NCBI GenBank assembly: GCA_033032175.1
Contig: CM065307.1
Coordinates: forward strand, 3,658,001 to 3,722,000
Origin: Saturnia japonica
Taxonomy: Eukaryota; Arthropoda; Insecta; Lepidoptera; Saturniidae
Direction: 5' to 3'
Length of the DNA: 64,000 nt
Shown here: one piece after another, positions 43,897 through 55,214 of the stretch
How the letters are laid out: every line of letters begins with the position of its first letter
Numbering within the stretch: the stretch's first letter is position 1
Position numbers and translations under genes: made by a program
Notes under the pieces: model-generated
The model's input: only the letters and a program-made list of their open reading frames with translations
Told to the model about the DNA's origin: nothing
Databases searched by the model: none

Positions 43897-43980
43897 TTGT
43901 TTCTGTCACCGATGTTCGCAGTTGTTTCTGTCACCGATGTTCGCAGTTGTTTCTGTCACCGATGTTCGCAGTTGTTTCTG
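43897..43980. repeat. 25-bp minisatellite, 3.4 identical units
   Basis: ttgtttctgtcaccgatgtt then cgcag, repeated without any mismatch at 43897, 43922 and 43947, plus a partial unit from 43972. Perfect identity points to recent expansion or to assembly or polymerase slippage. Confidence 0.95.
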
Positions 43981-44648
43981 GATACTTACCATAAAATGCT
44001 ATAAGGTCATTGCAAAGTATTAACAAAAAAAAAAAAACTCAAATTTCATTTTGCTCTAATTTTTGTAACTTGCAAGCTCTTACTGAACAATACAATAGTG
44101 ACATAAAGATCACTCTGCTGGGCAAAAAGTATTCTCGAATGATAGCCATGACTTAACTTGCAGATTAACCTGTCAATATATTGGTGATTTCAGACACAAA
44201 GAAATCTATAATTAAAACATTTCATAATCGTTAAGTTTCCTCATGACGTTTTTCTTCATCGTCAAACGACATTGTTACCAATTGAACTCAAATTACCAAA
44301 TGTACATAAATGAGTTTCAAACAATTCTTTAGTATCGAATCGTCATTCGATAGGATATCTGATTAGACCAAGAAACAAGTAAGTTAATTGGCAAATAATT
44401 ATTTTACAGAAACTGTGACCATATATTGTGTTCTTGTCTATATATGTATAAAATTGGAGAGTAATAATTGCCTATAATTATTATTGGTAACCTCAATCGT
44501 CTTTAATTATCGTATACAGTAACCAGAGCCTAATAAATGCGACAGAGTAAATTATACTACTATAAATTTTCCGTCGTCTAGTACTTATCTATAATTTATT
44601 AATTTGGTATTATTATAAGTAATTTATAAATGTAAATTATTTCCTTTT
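43981..44648. other. Unassigned AT-rich sequence
   Basis: No feature recognised. Confidence 0.4.
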
Positions 44649-44945
44649 TTGTTTTTGGCTGGTTTCTTATCTAGATTTTGGGTTTTTAACCCTAACGATG
44701 CATATTCACCAATCTTGTGCGGTGTGAGAATACGTAACGTAGCAGTGAAACGGTGTAGCTGCGTAGCGGACTCTTTTCAACTTTACGGTGCACCGTTTTG
44801 CCCACGTCTTTCGCACATATTCCTCGCTCACATCTCTCGCTTTCTTTTATGTACAAATACCTTGCTCTGCTAGCCTTTTTCCATCAGAGCTGGTGAATAT
44901 TTTCCTCGCGCACGGTCTAGTTATCTACAACTTATCTGGTGGATA
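44649..44945 (+). other. CpG-richer island with 74-codon ORF
   Basis: 44690-44830 holds about fourteen CpG in an AT-rich background. The ORF 44649-44873 reads RNVAVKRCSCVADSFQLYGA without a known motif. The block ends ctcgcgcacggtctagttat, resembling element ends at 23786-23812 (ctcgcgcacggcttgactag). I favour a degraded mobile element over a gene. Confidence 0.3.
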
Positions 44946-45891
44946 ACGGAGCTTTAAGATTACATCTCTCAAGTCGTTTTCATGCATTTAATTTACAATA
45001 ATTAGCAATCAATTGGTATACCGAAGTAGCGTCACTATTGTCAAGTTTTGAAAACATAGCATGGAAGGAACCCTGATTCTACATATTGAGACCAAGGCGT
45101 CTTTCCGTCTGTTTTGTTCCCGTAACATTCCATCAATACGCCATACAAATTTTGAACTTTATCGAAATATTAACGAAGAAATAATATCATTTGAGTAGAC
45201 TGGTGTGACACTGCAAAAGTTAATTAATAAATAGACAAGAATTAATTATATTGGCCTATAAATACTATTTGAAATCCCAGTACATTATATTGTTACAGCT
45301 GTTAAGAAGAATTTTCTAGAACTCCGATGTATCGTGCTTTAGGAAGGTGCCGAGAAAGCTTAATGTTATTATTTAGATTTACTATTGATCCGTTAAAAAA
45401 CCTCAATTGGTCTTAAAAAGTCAACATCGATTTCTAATTGCTCAATGTCGATTGCACTTCTTATTTTTTGGATTAATGCATTCGTGAACGTTCTTGTAAG
45501 TACGTGATTGCCTTAGAGGGGTGTGTGGAAAGTTCCACTTCAATTCTATTATTGAAGGTAACAAAATTATAAGGAAATTTCAAGATTTACTTTGGTGAAC
45601 ACTGTTGGTAAATTGGAGGCAACAGTCGAAATGGAGTTCGGCGAATGGGGAAAAAATCATAAGAAATTTCTACACCTATTTGATTTCAGTCTAGGTAACT
45701 ACCAGCTTTTAGGCATGGAGAACATGATTTGAATAATCGAGAAATATTTTTATAGTACTGCCACAATCTAAAGAACTACAGTATCCATAGACAGAGCGAT
45801 CGCGTGTGGTGTGCGGGACAAAAGAGAGGCCGGTGTGAGCCCGAGCTGCCATACATTCGCTTGGGACATGCCGTTGCGGGTTGACTCATTT
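44946..45891. other. Unassigned sequence
   Basis: No supported gene; a GC-richer patch at 45795-45885 has no matching copy. Confidence 0.35.
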
Positions 45892-46240
45892 TTTAACCGA
45901 TTTCAAAAAAAGGCATAGGTTACTCAATTCGAATGTATATTTTTTTTATGGATGTTCAGCTATAACTTCTTTGTTTATTATTATATGATTTGGAAGATTC
46001 TTTTTTATTGGATAGTAGGGGATACCTCAAGGATGGTCCTATTTTAATTTCATTGGCATTGGACCTTCAACTTCGAAGGTCCAAGGAACTCTTTTTCTTT
46101 AAGTGACTATACAGTTAAACATAAGAGCCCTGGAGCCTCAGACGGCTTTTGCAGCTTCACCGTGGCTTGGATCCAAAGAACTCTTCAAAACCATTGAAGT
46201 TGGTTTTCTTTTTTTTTTTAAGTTTGTCTTGTATATTACT
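45892..46240 (+). repeat. Repeat R4 interrupted by a reverse SINE C piece
   Basis: R4 runs from 45894 (aaccgatttcaaaaaaaggc) to about 46095 (ggaactctttt). It is followed by 46107-46180, reverse SINE C (gagccctggagcctcagacg, gcttttgcagcttcaccgtg), and R4 resumes at 46176 (ccaaagaactcttcaaaacc, attgaagttggttttctt). This order fits a SINE inserted into the R4 copy. The ORF 46103-46294 is chance. Confidence 0.6.
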
Positions 46241-46439
46241 TTAGGTATTTTATTCGTTTTCTCTCCCAATTACCGGCCCCTTGTATTTTTATGAATCTTC
46301 CGAAAACCCTTTTTTTCATATACAAAAATTGCATGCCTTAGTACAATATATACGATACCTACATGATTATCGTATGAAAATTGGAAAAAAAGGTCGTATA
46401 CAGGGTGGAAGACGGAAAAAGAGATTTAAATAAGGAGAA

Positions 46440-46690
46440 ATTTAAGAGATATAGGATACAAAGAAATATCTTTGTAGATTTTTCTCTACTTGGGGCAGCT
46501 CTACTCGTGAAATACTCACCACCCTAGAGAAGATTGGAACCAAATAAGCTAGTGGTGTATTCCTATGGTTTTTTAGTGCTCGTTTGAGGAGGGGTAACGC
46601 GCCATTGATATCTCTGGTGTTACAAGCGTCCATAGACGACGGCAATCGTTTACCATCAAGAGGGCCTTAAACTTGTTTGTCACCAACATT
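46440..46690 (+). repeat. Retroelement 3' UTR-like repeat R6
   Basis: ggggtaacgcgccattgata, tctctggtgttacaagcgtc, catagacgacggcaatcgtt, taccatcaagagggcc, cttgtttgtcacc. Other copies at 1895-2060 and 52600-52830. The minus ORF 46442-46645 is a shadow. Confidence 0.55.
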
Positions 46691-46706
46691 GTATATTATT
46701 TAAAAA

Positions 46707-47290
46707 AACCGGCCAAGTTCTAATCGAACTTGCGCACCGAGAATTCCGCAATTGTACGGCCACATTCAACAAAATAGTTAGATAACATTACTGAAGACGG
46801 CACCGAAAAATTAAACGAAAAGATAATGTATATTGAGCGACAAACTTAACTTTGCCGTTGGAAAACTGTGATCTTCATACATCGATATATGTCGCGGTCA
46901 GTTTATGAACTACAATTAAGTTTGAAATCGATATTTTTGTGATGTAATTACTAATTTACGGTTTTCGGATTTTTTCTTCTATTAGTGCTCTATATACATT
47001 GTCTCTTGCTAAATTTCATGATTCCAAGTCAACTGATAGTACCCTATAGGTTTTTATCCCTTTGCGAGTGTTAAAATATGCGGCATAAACGGCCTTAAAC
47101 AAAAGATTGCGTTAACTTAGAAGATTGATTTTTTCTCAGCTTCAAGTGATTGTAGACCTGACTATTTGATATTAATTTCAAATTCATACGCACTCTTCAG
47201 AAAAAGGGTCTTGACAGACAGATATACAGACAACGAAGTGATCCTAAGGGTTCCTTTTTCCCTTTTTAGGTACGAACCCAACTGCCAACT
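46707..47290 (+). repeat. Long dispersed repeat with 'ggttcc' ends
   Basis: Begins aaccggccaagttctaatcg, aacttgcgcaccgagaattc and ends ttgacagacagatatacaga, caacgaagtgatcctaaggg, ttcc, then aggtacgaaccc. This arrangement (ccggccaagt...gcgcac..., closing gacagacag...gaagtgat...agggttcc...ggtacg.accc) is one I recall as frequent in moth and butterfly genomes. Only one copy lies here, so the call rests on recall. Confidence 0.4.
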
Positions 47291-48390
47291 GCTATGCAAT
47301 TCACCTTATGTTAAGTGGCCACTGCAGTTTATATCTACGTACGACTACCTCAAAAAGAATGGCAGTTCTGAAGCCAGTAATAATAGATTGTTTCTTATTA
47401 CCTTTAGATTGGAACAGTACGAGTAATGCAGCTTCCATAGTCTACCGATAGGTACTTGGCGACAGAAGCAACTTTTAGCTAGCAAGGTGATAAAAAATTA
47501 TATATACTATAGTATAAGGTGATAACGCTAGTTCATTATTTCTGTTTATCCAATAAAGGTCATGATTTGATGATGCAGAGACAAAAAAAGACAATAATCA
47601 ACTTAACTTTAAAGATAAGAAAAGTAGCTAAACTAGAATTATTCTTGCCAGTTGGTTTTTCCGTTTTTAAGTAACCCTTTTTATCACAATGATAACCTAT
47701 TTGAGAAATTCCTTTTTTCTGTTTGTTATATTTATTAAGGAAATAAACAAAACTATGCTCCACACTAACAACATTAAAAAAAAATAAACAGGTCGATCGC
47801 AGCTGTCACTTTAGTCCAGCAAAATAATAAATCAGAGTGTAGTTGGTGTATTTCAAAGGAAGTAGTTTGACTTTTTTAACTTTCTTTTTCTGAGAACATA
47901 ATATTTCTGGTAATTTTAATTTCATGATTAATATTGATCTGCGGAATTGATTATTACGGAATTTTATGTAAGTATAATTAAGTTGATATTTGTTTTGGGA
48001 GCTTTAAAATGTTATGACAGAAGTAGTTTGTTCATTTTAAGAGAATTAAGTTGAAGTTTAAGTAACTCCAACAAAATCAATGTCAAACCAACCAAGTTAA
48101 ACTTTTTACTTTTTGACTTATTAATTTTTTGAACGTTTAATTATTTTCTGAAAAATAAAAGCAAATTTATATTTCGTACTCTTACCTGTCAATACTTGTG
48201 CACAATCCCGGGATTAGAAAAAAGGGCCGGGATCGAATCCTATATTCGCCACATTTCGACATCAGCCAGTTTATCGCACATAAAAAAAAAGTGCAATAGG
48301 AGGACTTCATGCTAAAAAGCATTCTCTACCAGTCTTCCAGGGAAGCAAGAGAAAGGTATATGCAAGATGTGCGCAATATTTTTTTTTTTT
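47291..48390. other. Mostly unassigned; tRNA-like fragment at 48220-48245
   Basis: gccgggatcgaatcctatat (48226-48245) resembles a SINE B box but no head was found. No gene seen. The poly-T at 48379-48392 is the reverse of the poly(A) after the next LINE ORF. Confidence 0.35.
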
Positions 48391-48660
48391 TTAAATCCAC
48401 CCGATATTTAACTGCTCCAAGTAAAACCTACGTAGCGAATACTTAAAGGAATCAAGAGAGTTAGATAGTTGGACGTTGATAGAAAGCAAATTCCACAGTC
48501 GTGCTGCTGTTACGGCAAAAGATCGGTCGCGGAAATTAATATGACTTGGTATACTGAGAATTATAGAATCAGAAGGTCTTATATGTCTATTGTGAGTATC
48601 CATGAGAAATTGAAGTACTATTTTGAAATATTTAGGGGAGTTCGGATTATTTAGTATGGA
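48391..48660 (-). pseudogene. LINE ORF2 C-terminus directly followed by poly(A)
   Basis: Residues IILSIPSHINFRDRSFAVTA, then ARLWNLLSINVQLSNSLDSF, then KYSLRRFYLEQLNIGWI and stop. The R-s-F-a-v-x-A-x-x-L-W-N-x-L ... FK..Lk.yl pattern closes many jockey-like ORF2 proteins. The stop codon runs straight into 14 A residues (plus strand T run 48379-48392), so there is almost no 3' untranslated region. The upstream part (before about residue 50) looks unrelated, so the copy is heavily 5'-truncated. Confidence 0.75.
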
Positions 48661-48789
48661 GAAAAGAAGACAAAGTATTCGTACATTCCATCCTACATTA
48701 AATACTACTAAAATGATTATATATGTCGAAAATATTAATTGACCGGTAACCTTCATAGAAATTCATGCTCTAAGAGTATGAATAATAAT

Positions 48790-48824
48790 AACTATATACA
48801 AGAGCATTGCTCTTGTATATAGTT
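48790..48824. repeat. Near-perfect 35-nt palindrome
   Basis: aactatatacaagagca, one T, then tgctcttgtatatagtt: 17-bp arms with no mismatch and a single-base centre. No TIR element surrounds it. Confidence 0.95.
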
Positions 48825-49079
48825 TGAGGAGCTACACTAAAAGTATTGAATTTTCTTGAATTTCAGCAGTACCTAACCGAAATTTTTGGTAGGTACCATA
48901 CACAATTACTACTAAATGATACAAAATTTTCAAAAATATTCATTGATTATTTTCTGTGTTACAGATGGCTCCTCTGTTTAGATGTTCAGAAATAAGGGTG
49001 CGAATTTCCCTTTAAAATCTGGAGTACGGACATTTGCCGAATAGGTAGGCATTTCAACCTGGCTCGGTATTCAGATACA

Positions 49080-49200
49080 TATAGGTATATCTAAGTATCG
49101 AGAAGGTTGCAGGCTGCTATGACAGCGACCACTGGCGATGGCTTGCTGTGATCTCTTGGTGGTCACGGTGTTTCTAGATTGTATTGAGCCGTCACTTTAA
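49080..49200 (+). repeat. Dispersed repeat R10 fragment
   Basis: agtatcgagaaggttgcagg, then tcttggtggtcacggtgttt, ctagattgtattgagccgtc; matches 17106-17235 in order. Confidence 0.45.
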
Positions 49201-49361
49201 CATACTAATATAAAAAGTATGTACTTTTTAATATCCGTATTATAATATTGTAAATTTCGGCTCACTGAAACGTGTATAAGCAGATTTGGGCTTTGTTTCA
49301 GATATCATCATTGTATCAAAATATTTCCAATTATGGACGGTAAATAAAAAACATGATAAAT

Positions 49362-49453
49362 GATGTCAGATCGGACATAGTGTCCGCTGTCGACCCAGCC
49401 GCTGTTTGATGAGAGGTCGGACATGACATCCGCCCTCGACCCGGCCATTGTTC
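49362..49453. repeat. 46-bp tandem duplication
   Basis: Unit 1 starts gatgtcagatcggacatagt (49362) and unit 2 gatgagaggtcggacatgac (49408). Both continue with (g/a)tccgc, tcgacccrgcc and end tgtt. About three quarters of the positions agree. Confidence 0.8.
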
Positions 49454-49504
49454 ACTATTCATTAGTGGCATCTAAGAATTTTTTCAACTTATTCCAGCAA
49501 CATC

Positions 49505-49765
49505 GTTAAAGCAATCATGGCTCAGTTGGTAGCGTGTACTGACTCCGTGTCTATCGACGTAATTTCTATTCCCTGCAATCAATTGCACGGTGGTAGGGCT
49601 TTTTTTTAATGCCCGTCTGGCTAGCAACTCTCAAGTTGAAAATCTGTCGCCAAACACCTATAGGTGTATTCCGGCAGCTCCACTTGAGAGCCAGTCATCC
49701 ACTAGGCTAGCTTGCTACCATCTTGGGTACACAACGCTAAACCTAAATCGTTAAAAAAAACATTA
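49505..49765 (+). mobile_element. SINE family B
   Basis: Head aatcatggctcagttggtag (A box) and acgtaatttctattccctgc (weak B box); body cacggtggtagggctttttt, aatgcccgtctggctagcaa, tcaagttgaaaatctgtcgc, aaacacctataggtgtattc, ggcagctccacttgagagcc, and an A-run end near 49755. Confidence 0.75.
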
Positions 49766-49906
49766 GAACATTTTTTACGTTGTTGTTGTTTGTAGTGATT
49801 TAGTATTAAACTTACTCAATTTTATAAGAATAAGTATACGCTGGTTGCAATAATTATATTGTTGCAGGTGGAGGTCGTATTTCAGCTTACATGTTTAAAC
49901 AATCAA

Positions 49907-50542
49907 TCTATACTAATGTAATAATGCGGAAAAGTTTTTTTGTTTGTTTAACCACGCTAATCTCGGGGACTACCAGTCGAATTTAAAAATATTTTTTTTT
50001 GTAATATGACAGCCAGATTCACGAGGAATAACATAGACTATCTAACATTGGGCTACACCTCTCAGCTAGCCTTAATTATTGATTTGTGTTAAGTAAGTCA
50101 GAAGTGAAAGCTCTCCCGAACTGCTTTATACGCGTGCACTGGCGTAATGATTAATGATAAGTAAATGTAATGTTCTACAAAAATATTAGTCTTTAGTATA
50201 TCTGAAAAAAAAACCCTCTATAATATATGCCTATAAATCTCTTATACATAAGTCACAATAAATTATTTTGAGGTTTTTTTTTGTTGAAGATTAAAAATTG
50301 ATTTATGAGCATTATTTTTGAAATGGCATATTGATCCTTACAAACAAAAGTTACTTTATCATAAAGAAAATTATATGAATTTAAATATTGACTTACCTAC
50401 ATAATATGTTTTTTGGACGCACAGTTTAGGAGATATTGGAAAATTTAAATAATTTGTATTTGCGAGAAGCTACACGGGTGCAATGGCGGTGCGGTGTTTG
50501 TCGGATGAAATTAACATGGGTGAAACCGTGGGGAACAGCTAG
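49907..50542 (+). mobile_element. Helitron-like family H1, full-length copy
   Basis: It starts TCTATACTAATGTAATAATG after A and ends GTGGGGAACAGCTAG (50542) before T. Just before the end, CATGG-GTGAAA-CCGTG forms the expected small hairpin (a G-T pair replaces C-G). At 636 bp it is the best reference for the family here. No protein is encoded. Confidence 0.85.
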
Positions 50543-51373
50543 TAAATTATAATCAACTTCACAGCAATATACGTGATGTTGAAAAGTTGTACTTAAGTTA
50601 TGGCTGGTGTTGCGCTCAAAAAGTATAAATATGATTTATCAATACAGCTATTCTATGTAATTCGCATTTATTATTAAATTTTCGAATTAATATCCTTTTA
50701 AATTAGAAATACAACAATATACGGATATTTTGTGTTCTGTTACAAAATTAAGTTATATTTTTTTTGTTTTTACTTAAATGGAATATTCGTAAAACCGAAC
50801 AAAACCAAATCTTATCGTACCCAAGTTAAATGAAAAATCCGAAGAGCTCATCAAATTCGTTCTCTTTGTTTATTCGAAGCGGCTCGGCTCGTAGGAATGT
50901 TTCTCGGAATAAAATACCGATATAAAAGCTATTTTCCTTTCATGCGAACGCACCCTAAAAATAAGCAATCCTTTACAAATGCAAATCGCTCAAACAATAT
51001 TTCACGCTCGGTCGAACCGCATGGACTCTCTTAAACGGGCAGTTGGGTTCATGGTTCATGTACGAGAGGTTTTTCAAATCTCCTTTTTTTTCTTAAGAGA
51101 TTTACTGTATTTTTTAATTTTGCATTATGAAGTTTATAGCAATAAATGTTATCATTAATTTTATTTTTAAGTTATTTGACAATTTTCATACCAGTTTATA
51201 AAATTGTTGTAAATCCCATTAAGATTTCCCACCGGCAACATAATATCAGGAAGCGTCCTATTTGGAACCCCATTAGAGGAAGAATATTTAATAATCCTTT
51301 CATAGTTTAATGAATTGAATGAATTTTAATGTTGGTACGGGGGTTAACATTTTTGTAGATATTTCTGTTTTGT
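50543..51373. other. Unassigned sequence
   Basis: No supported feature. Confidence 0.4.
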
Positions 51374-51879
51374 AAGGTACCACCTGCACGAGCGAGTGTA
51401 TCGCAACGAGTCCGTCCTGCTATCATCGGTTGATCTCCACGAGACGATTATTCTTCCGCCTGCGTATCGTCGCAACTCGTGACGGATCGCCGTGTGACCG
51501 CAACAACTAGTCGTGAGTCGTGGCGGATAGCTACGTGTCCACAATAAATTGTTTTGTTGAAAAGAGCTCAATTTGGTGACAGGCAAGAGCGAAATCAGAA
51601 GTGTATTTAGTTCTGTTTTGCGGCAAGTGCGTTACGAGGAGGTTGTGTCTAACCGCAAAAACGCTGCGAGTATGTCGCATCTCGCGACGAGCACACTAGG
51701 AGCATGGTTGCGTCTCACAGTGGGCGCGTAGCGAGTCGTTGGAGTTTTCCTCGTCAATGTCACTCATCGCATCGTCGCTATATTATCGCAATGTGGAGAC
51801 ACGTTATAGAGTTGCTATAAACGAAATGTCAGGACAATAATATCGCCGCGATAAACTCGTTCGTGGAAGTGGCGCCTTA
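51373..51879. mobile_element. TIR element, probably PIF/Harbinger-type MITE
   Basis: Left end GGTACCACCTGCACGAGCGA (from 51376) and the reverse complement of the right end, GGCGCCACTTCCACGAACGA (from 51876), agree at 15 of 20 bases. Similarity continues inward (tgtatcgcaacga against tttatcgcggcga, then gtcctg). The flanks are TAA (51373-51375) and TTA (51877-51879), fitting the 3-bp TWA target of PIF/Harbinger elements with one later change. The interior is unusually rich in CGAC/GTCGC motifs and is non-coding; the minus ORF 51344-51586 is not a gene. Confidence 0.68.
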
Positions 51880-52367
51880 TGCCAAAAATGAAGCTATAGA
51901 TTTTACCCGCGTGAATACGTCTTAAGTGTGTTCTTTAGTCTGTGGTCATATATTACACACTGTTTGCTTACACTATTTTGTTGTAATGGTTTCTTTACAT
52001 CTACTTTTATTATCATGCACCACGTTGCAAATCATGTACTACGTTTTAAAAACATTGTGATGGGTAGTCGGAATAAGTTTTTATTTCTTTCACGGTCACA
52101 CTTAGCGGAACGCCCCTGCTCTGCTATGCCACTAATCTCGAGCTTCTATTGAACCATCTTTGTTTCAACCAGTTCTTCGTCAGTTAACCTGCCTATCGAA
52201 ATAAAGAGCAAAATATTATTTCGCTGACCATTTCTTACATTTATTTGCTGTTCAATCACAGCAATTTATCGATATAAATCTGTGTTGTATTGTACCGTTT
52301 TAATCTTTGCTAGCTTAAGTCTACTAAGTCTAGTCAAACAATAGCCACACTAAGATACTTAAATGAT
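51880..52367. other. Unassigned sequence
   Basis: No supported feature; the 74-codon ORF 51928-52152 has no known motif. Confidence 0.35.
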
Positions 52368-52577
52368 TGTGACGTCACGACTAACTGGTCGTATCTCCGG
52401 TCGTATTATGTCAGGGATAAGCCTTTAAATAGGCCATGAGTTTATTTATGGGTTCATTCTCTTTCTGTAACCTGTTTCTATAATCTGTTTAGTGTGGACA
52501 TTCTTGAAGTAAGTGTCCTGATGAATAAACTAGTTGGCTATAAGGTTAAGCGCATAATTTTAATTCCTTTTCTACAG
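52368..52577 (+). other. Possible solo LTR (weak)
   Basis: Runs from TGTGACGTCACGAC to ttctaca with a TATA-like tttaaatagg (52425-52434) and a polyadenylation-type gaataaac (52522-52529), an LTR-like order. No flanking duplication and no second copy were found. Confidence 0.2.
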
Positions 52578-52599
52578 AGGTAGGACAGAAAGAAATCTC

Positions 52600-52830
52600 T
52601 TGGAGATTTCTATTAACTTAAAGCTGTCCGAATAATGAAATATCTCAACCCTACAGAGGATTGTAGACAAATAAGCTTGTTTTGTGCGCCTGCGGTCAGT
52701 AGGGTTACCAGAGTTCTTCAAAGAAACGGGTTCAAGGTTGGCAACGCGCTATTGATATCTTTGATTACAAGCATCCATAGACCACGGTAACCACTTACCA
52801 TCAGGCAGGCCGTACGCTTGTTTAAAGCTT
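52600..52830 (+). repeat. Retroelement 3' UTR-like repeat R6
   Basis: gttcaaggttggcaacgcgc, tattgatatctttgattaca, agcatccatagaccacggta, accacttaccatcaggcagg, cgcttgttt. Matches 46590-46680. Confidence 0.55.
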
Positions 52831-52929
52831 TATTTGTACTATAAAAATAAAAATGCAATAACACAATACGCACGCACGCATTTATATATAGCAAGTTCAA
52901 CAGAAAGATATTTTATTTTATTTCCTTTC

Positions 52930-53195
52930 AACTGCCTCATTAGCCTAGTGGTCGTAAGCGCGACCGTTATGATCGAGGTTCTGAGTTCGATTCCCAGGTC
53001 GAGCAAAATTTTATTGGGTTTTTTCTATGAAATTCTCAGTAGCAGCTCGGAGTTTGGCTTCGTGTCCGATTAATGGCAATAGCCTCGCCCCTATTACATG
53101 GGACCTAAAAAAAACATACACGGCGAACTGTGGGTGTACACTGGTGCACCTCCGCCTAACCCTTCGGGGATACAGGCGTGATGGTATGTTGATGT
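52930..53195 (+). mobile_element. tRNA-derived SINE, family A
   Basis: A box ttagcctagtgg (52940-52951), B box gagttcgattccc (52984-52996), then ttattgggttttttctatga, gcagctcggagtttggcttc, acatgggacctaaaaaaaac, ctaacccttcggggatacag. Nearly full length and close to 39703-39970. Both ORFs over it are shadows. Confidence 0.82.
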
Positions 53196-53922
53196 TACTG
53201 AAATATTCGCAACTCGGCTTAAAATAGATCATAATAAAATCGCTTCGCGCATAAGTCTCTGTATTTGTAACTCTGGACATCTTTCTCGAGGAAACTAGCA
53301 ACGAAACTAATTAAAAGTAATAATTAAGGCGCATTAGGAAAACAATTTCCAAGTCAATTACTTAAGGAGGCTTAGCATTTTCTTAGCAGATTCTAGCGGC
53401 CCAATTTTCAGCTTTAGCAGCTTTACTTATCTTTAATTTATGTTTGTGGAGGCCAAAATAAGAAGCCACTGTTAAGATAAAACTTACAGTGCCTACTACA
53501 CAATTTATTGTACTTTGTAGGAAAATCGTCACGATTTTTGTTTTGTGTAATAGTCCAACAGTCATGTTAGCTTAATAGAATTTTCATGATTTTTAAAATA
53601 AAAATTATATTTATGTTATATATTTAAGTGGATTGGAATTATTTGGAGGAAAATTATTAATTTTAATTTGTAGTTAATATTTCAAAATATTTTAGGTTTT
53701 TTTTTTAATATAACAATTCAACCGTATAGTTAAGTAGTAATAGTAGTAGTTAAGTAGTTTACATGTAGTTAAACTTTACCTTTTTGCGTTTGTTATTCTA
53801 TGCCGGACGTTTAATCTACGGTTACCAGAACCCCAAATCATTGGATCAAAAAATATCTTAAATTAAACCTGTAATAACAATTCTCCTCACAAAACAGTCT
53901 CTATTTTGTAACAGCCTTCTGA
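53196..53922. other. Unassigned sequence
   Basis: No supported feature. Confidence 0.4.
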
Positions 53923-53975
53923 GGCTTCAGGGCCCTTAAGTCTAACAGTAAAGGCAGATTGAAAAAAAAAAACAA
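53923..53975 (+). mobile_element. SINE family C 3' fragment
   Basis: ttctgaggcttcagggccct, taagtctaacagtaaaggc and an A run (53964-53972). Confidence 0.6.
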
Positions 53976-54133
53976 ATGATATTCTTGCTATTCGTTCAAA
54001 TTTTTTTTGATATTGCTTTTGGCCAACCAAACAAAAGAGGATTCTGGTCTAAGTGACGTGGCTTTTCATGAATCTTCATACTTTTAGGATCGCACCGATT
54101 ACACTCTGTCTCATCATAAATTTTATTAAATAA

Positions 54134-54661
54134 CTAGCTGTGCCCGTGGCTTCGCTCACGTGGACTACAGAATGCCCGCCCGAATCTTACTCCCCCGTTT
54201 CCGACTATCTACTTAAAAGACAAAAATGTTTATTGTGGGTGTTACTTAGACGGTAGATGTATACTCACCTTGATTTTTTATAGGTCTTTTTAATGTCTAC
54301 AATTATGTAGTACATTAATTTACTATATCTCTTATGGTTTACTCAGCGTAAGCCATTTAAGCGCCCGAATTGATTCACTATGACCAGTTTTTTTTTATTT
54401 TTGCAGAACCCTAATTTTTTTTGTAAAATAAAAGTAGCCTAGATTACTCCCTATAACATCAGCTATCTATCAGTGAAAGTCCCGTCAAAATCGGTCCAAC
54501 TGTTTCGGAAATTACCCGGAACAAACAGACAGACACGCAAAAATAAAAAAAATATATTTTTTTTTATTTATCGTATGTACTTTGATATGCATTTAGTAAA
54601 AAGCTGTTATTTTAACATTACAAACAGACACTTCAATTTTATTAATTGTGTATGTGTATGA
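54134..54661 (-). mobile_element. Helitron-like family H2, reverse copy
   Basis: Begins CTAGCTGTGCCCGTGGCTTC after A, with all H2 blocks in reverse. The 5' terminus is altered (taattgtgtatgtgtatga instead of taattgtataga). The plus ORF 54473-54661 is inside it. Confidence 0.82.
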
Positions 54662-55214
54662 CTATGAAAAGAAATTATTTACACTTCACTTTTTAGCGAA
54701 GTCAACAATGAACCCTTAAAGTTTTGCTATGTCCGTCTGCCTGTCCGCGGTTTAGCTTAGAGAGTCTAGAAACCATATGATTTGATGTCCTTGGTGTTGC
54801 TGTTGGCATGAAATAAAAATTAGGTCTTAGAAATTTAAACATTTAAACTATATAAGAGAATTTAGTTATGAGAAACCGTGGTTAAAAACCCCGCATCAAT
54901 AAGGAATGGTCTCATTGAATTGTATTTCCTGGACACACCGAAACAGAATCGTTAACAGACTTTTCATGCTATGTGATATGCTCAAGGCTGTCTGTGATAA
55001 CAGTTTATCTTTACGCCCACTCATCGAGCGAATAGGTAGATACGGTTTGATTTGCATATAACTGAGATTAACTATATAATACTAACCGGAAAATGTGCTG
55101 TGCCAATCTCTTCCCAACGGAACTTAAGGGCTTAAAATAAGCACGTTATATCACGACATGTTACCTTCGAGCGTCTCCCGTGACTTCGTTTTCATGTTTT
55201 TCGTACTGTCTCTT
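54662..55214. other. Unassigned sequence
   Basis: No supported feature. Confidence 0.4.

Noticed and set aside
43897..43980. CRISPR-like short repeats
   Set aside because: Units are directly adjacent without spacers, in a eukaryotic context.
47166..47426. 86-codon plus-strand ORF
   Set aside because: Its first half translates the end of a dispersed repeat; the rest has no recognised content.
52368..52577. Confident solo LTR
   Set aside because: TATA- and AATAAA-like motifs are in order, but there is no target duplication and no second copy; left as a weak call.
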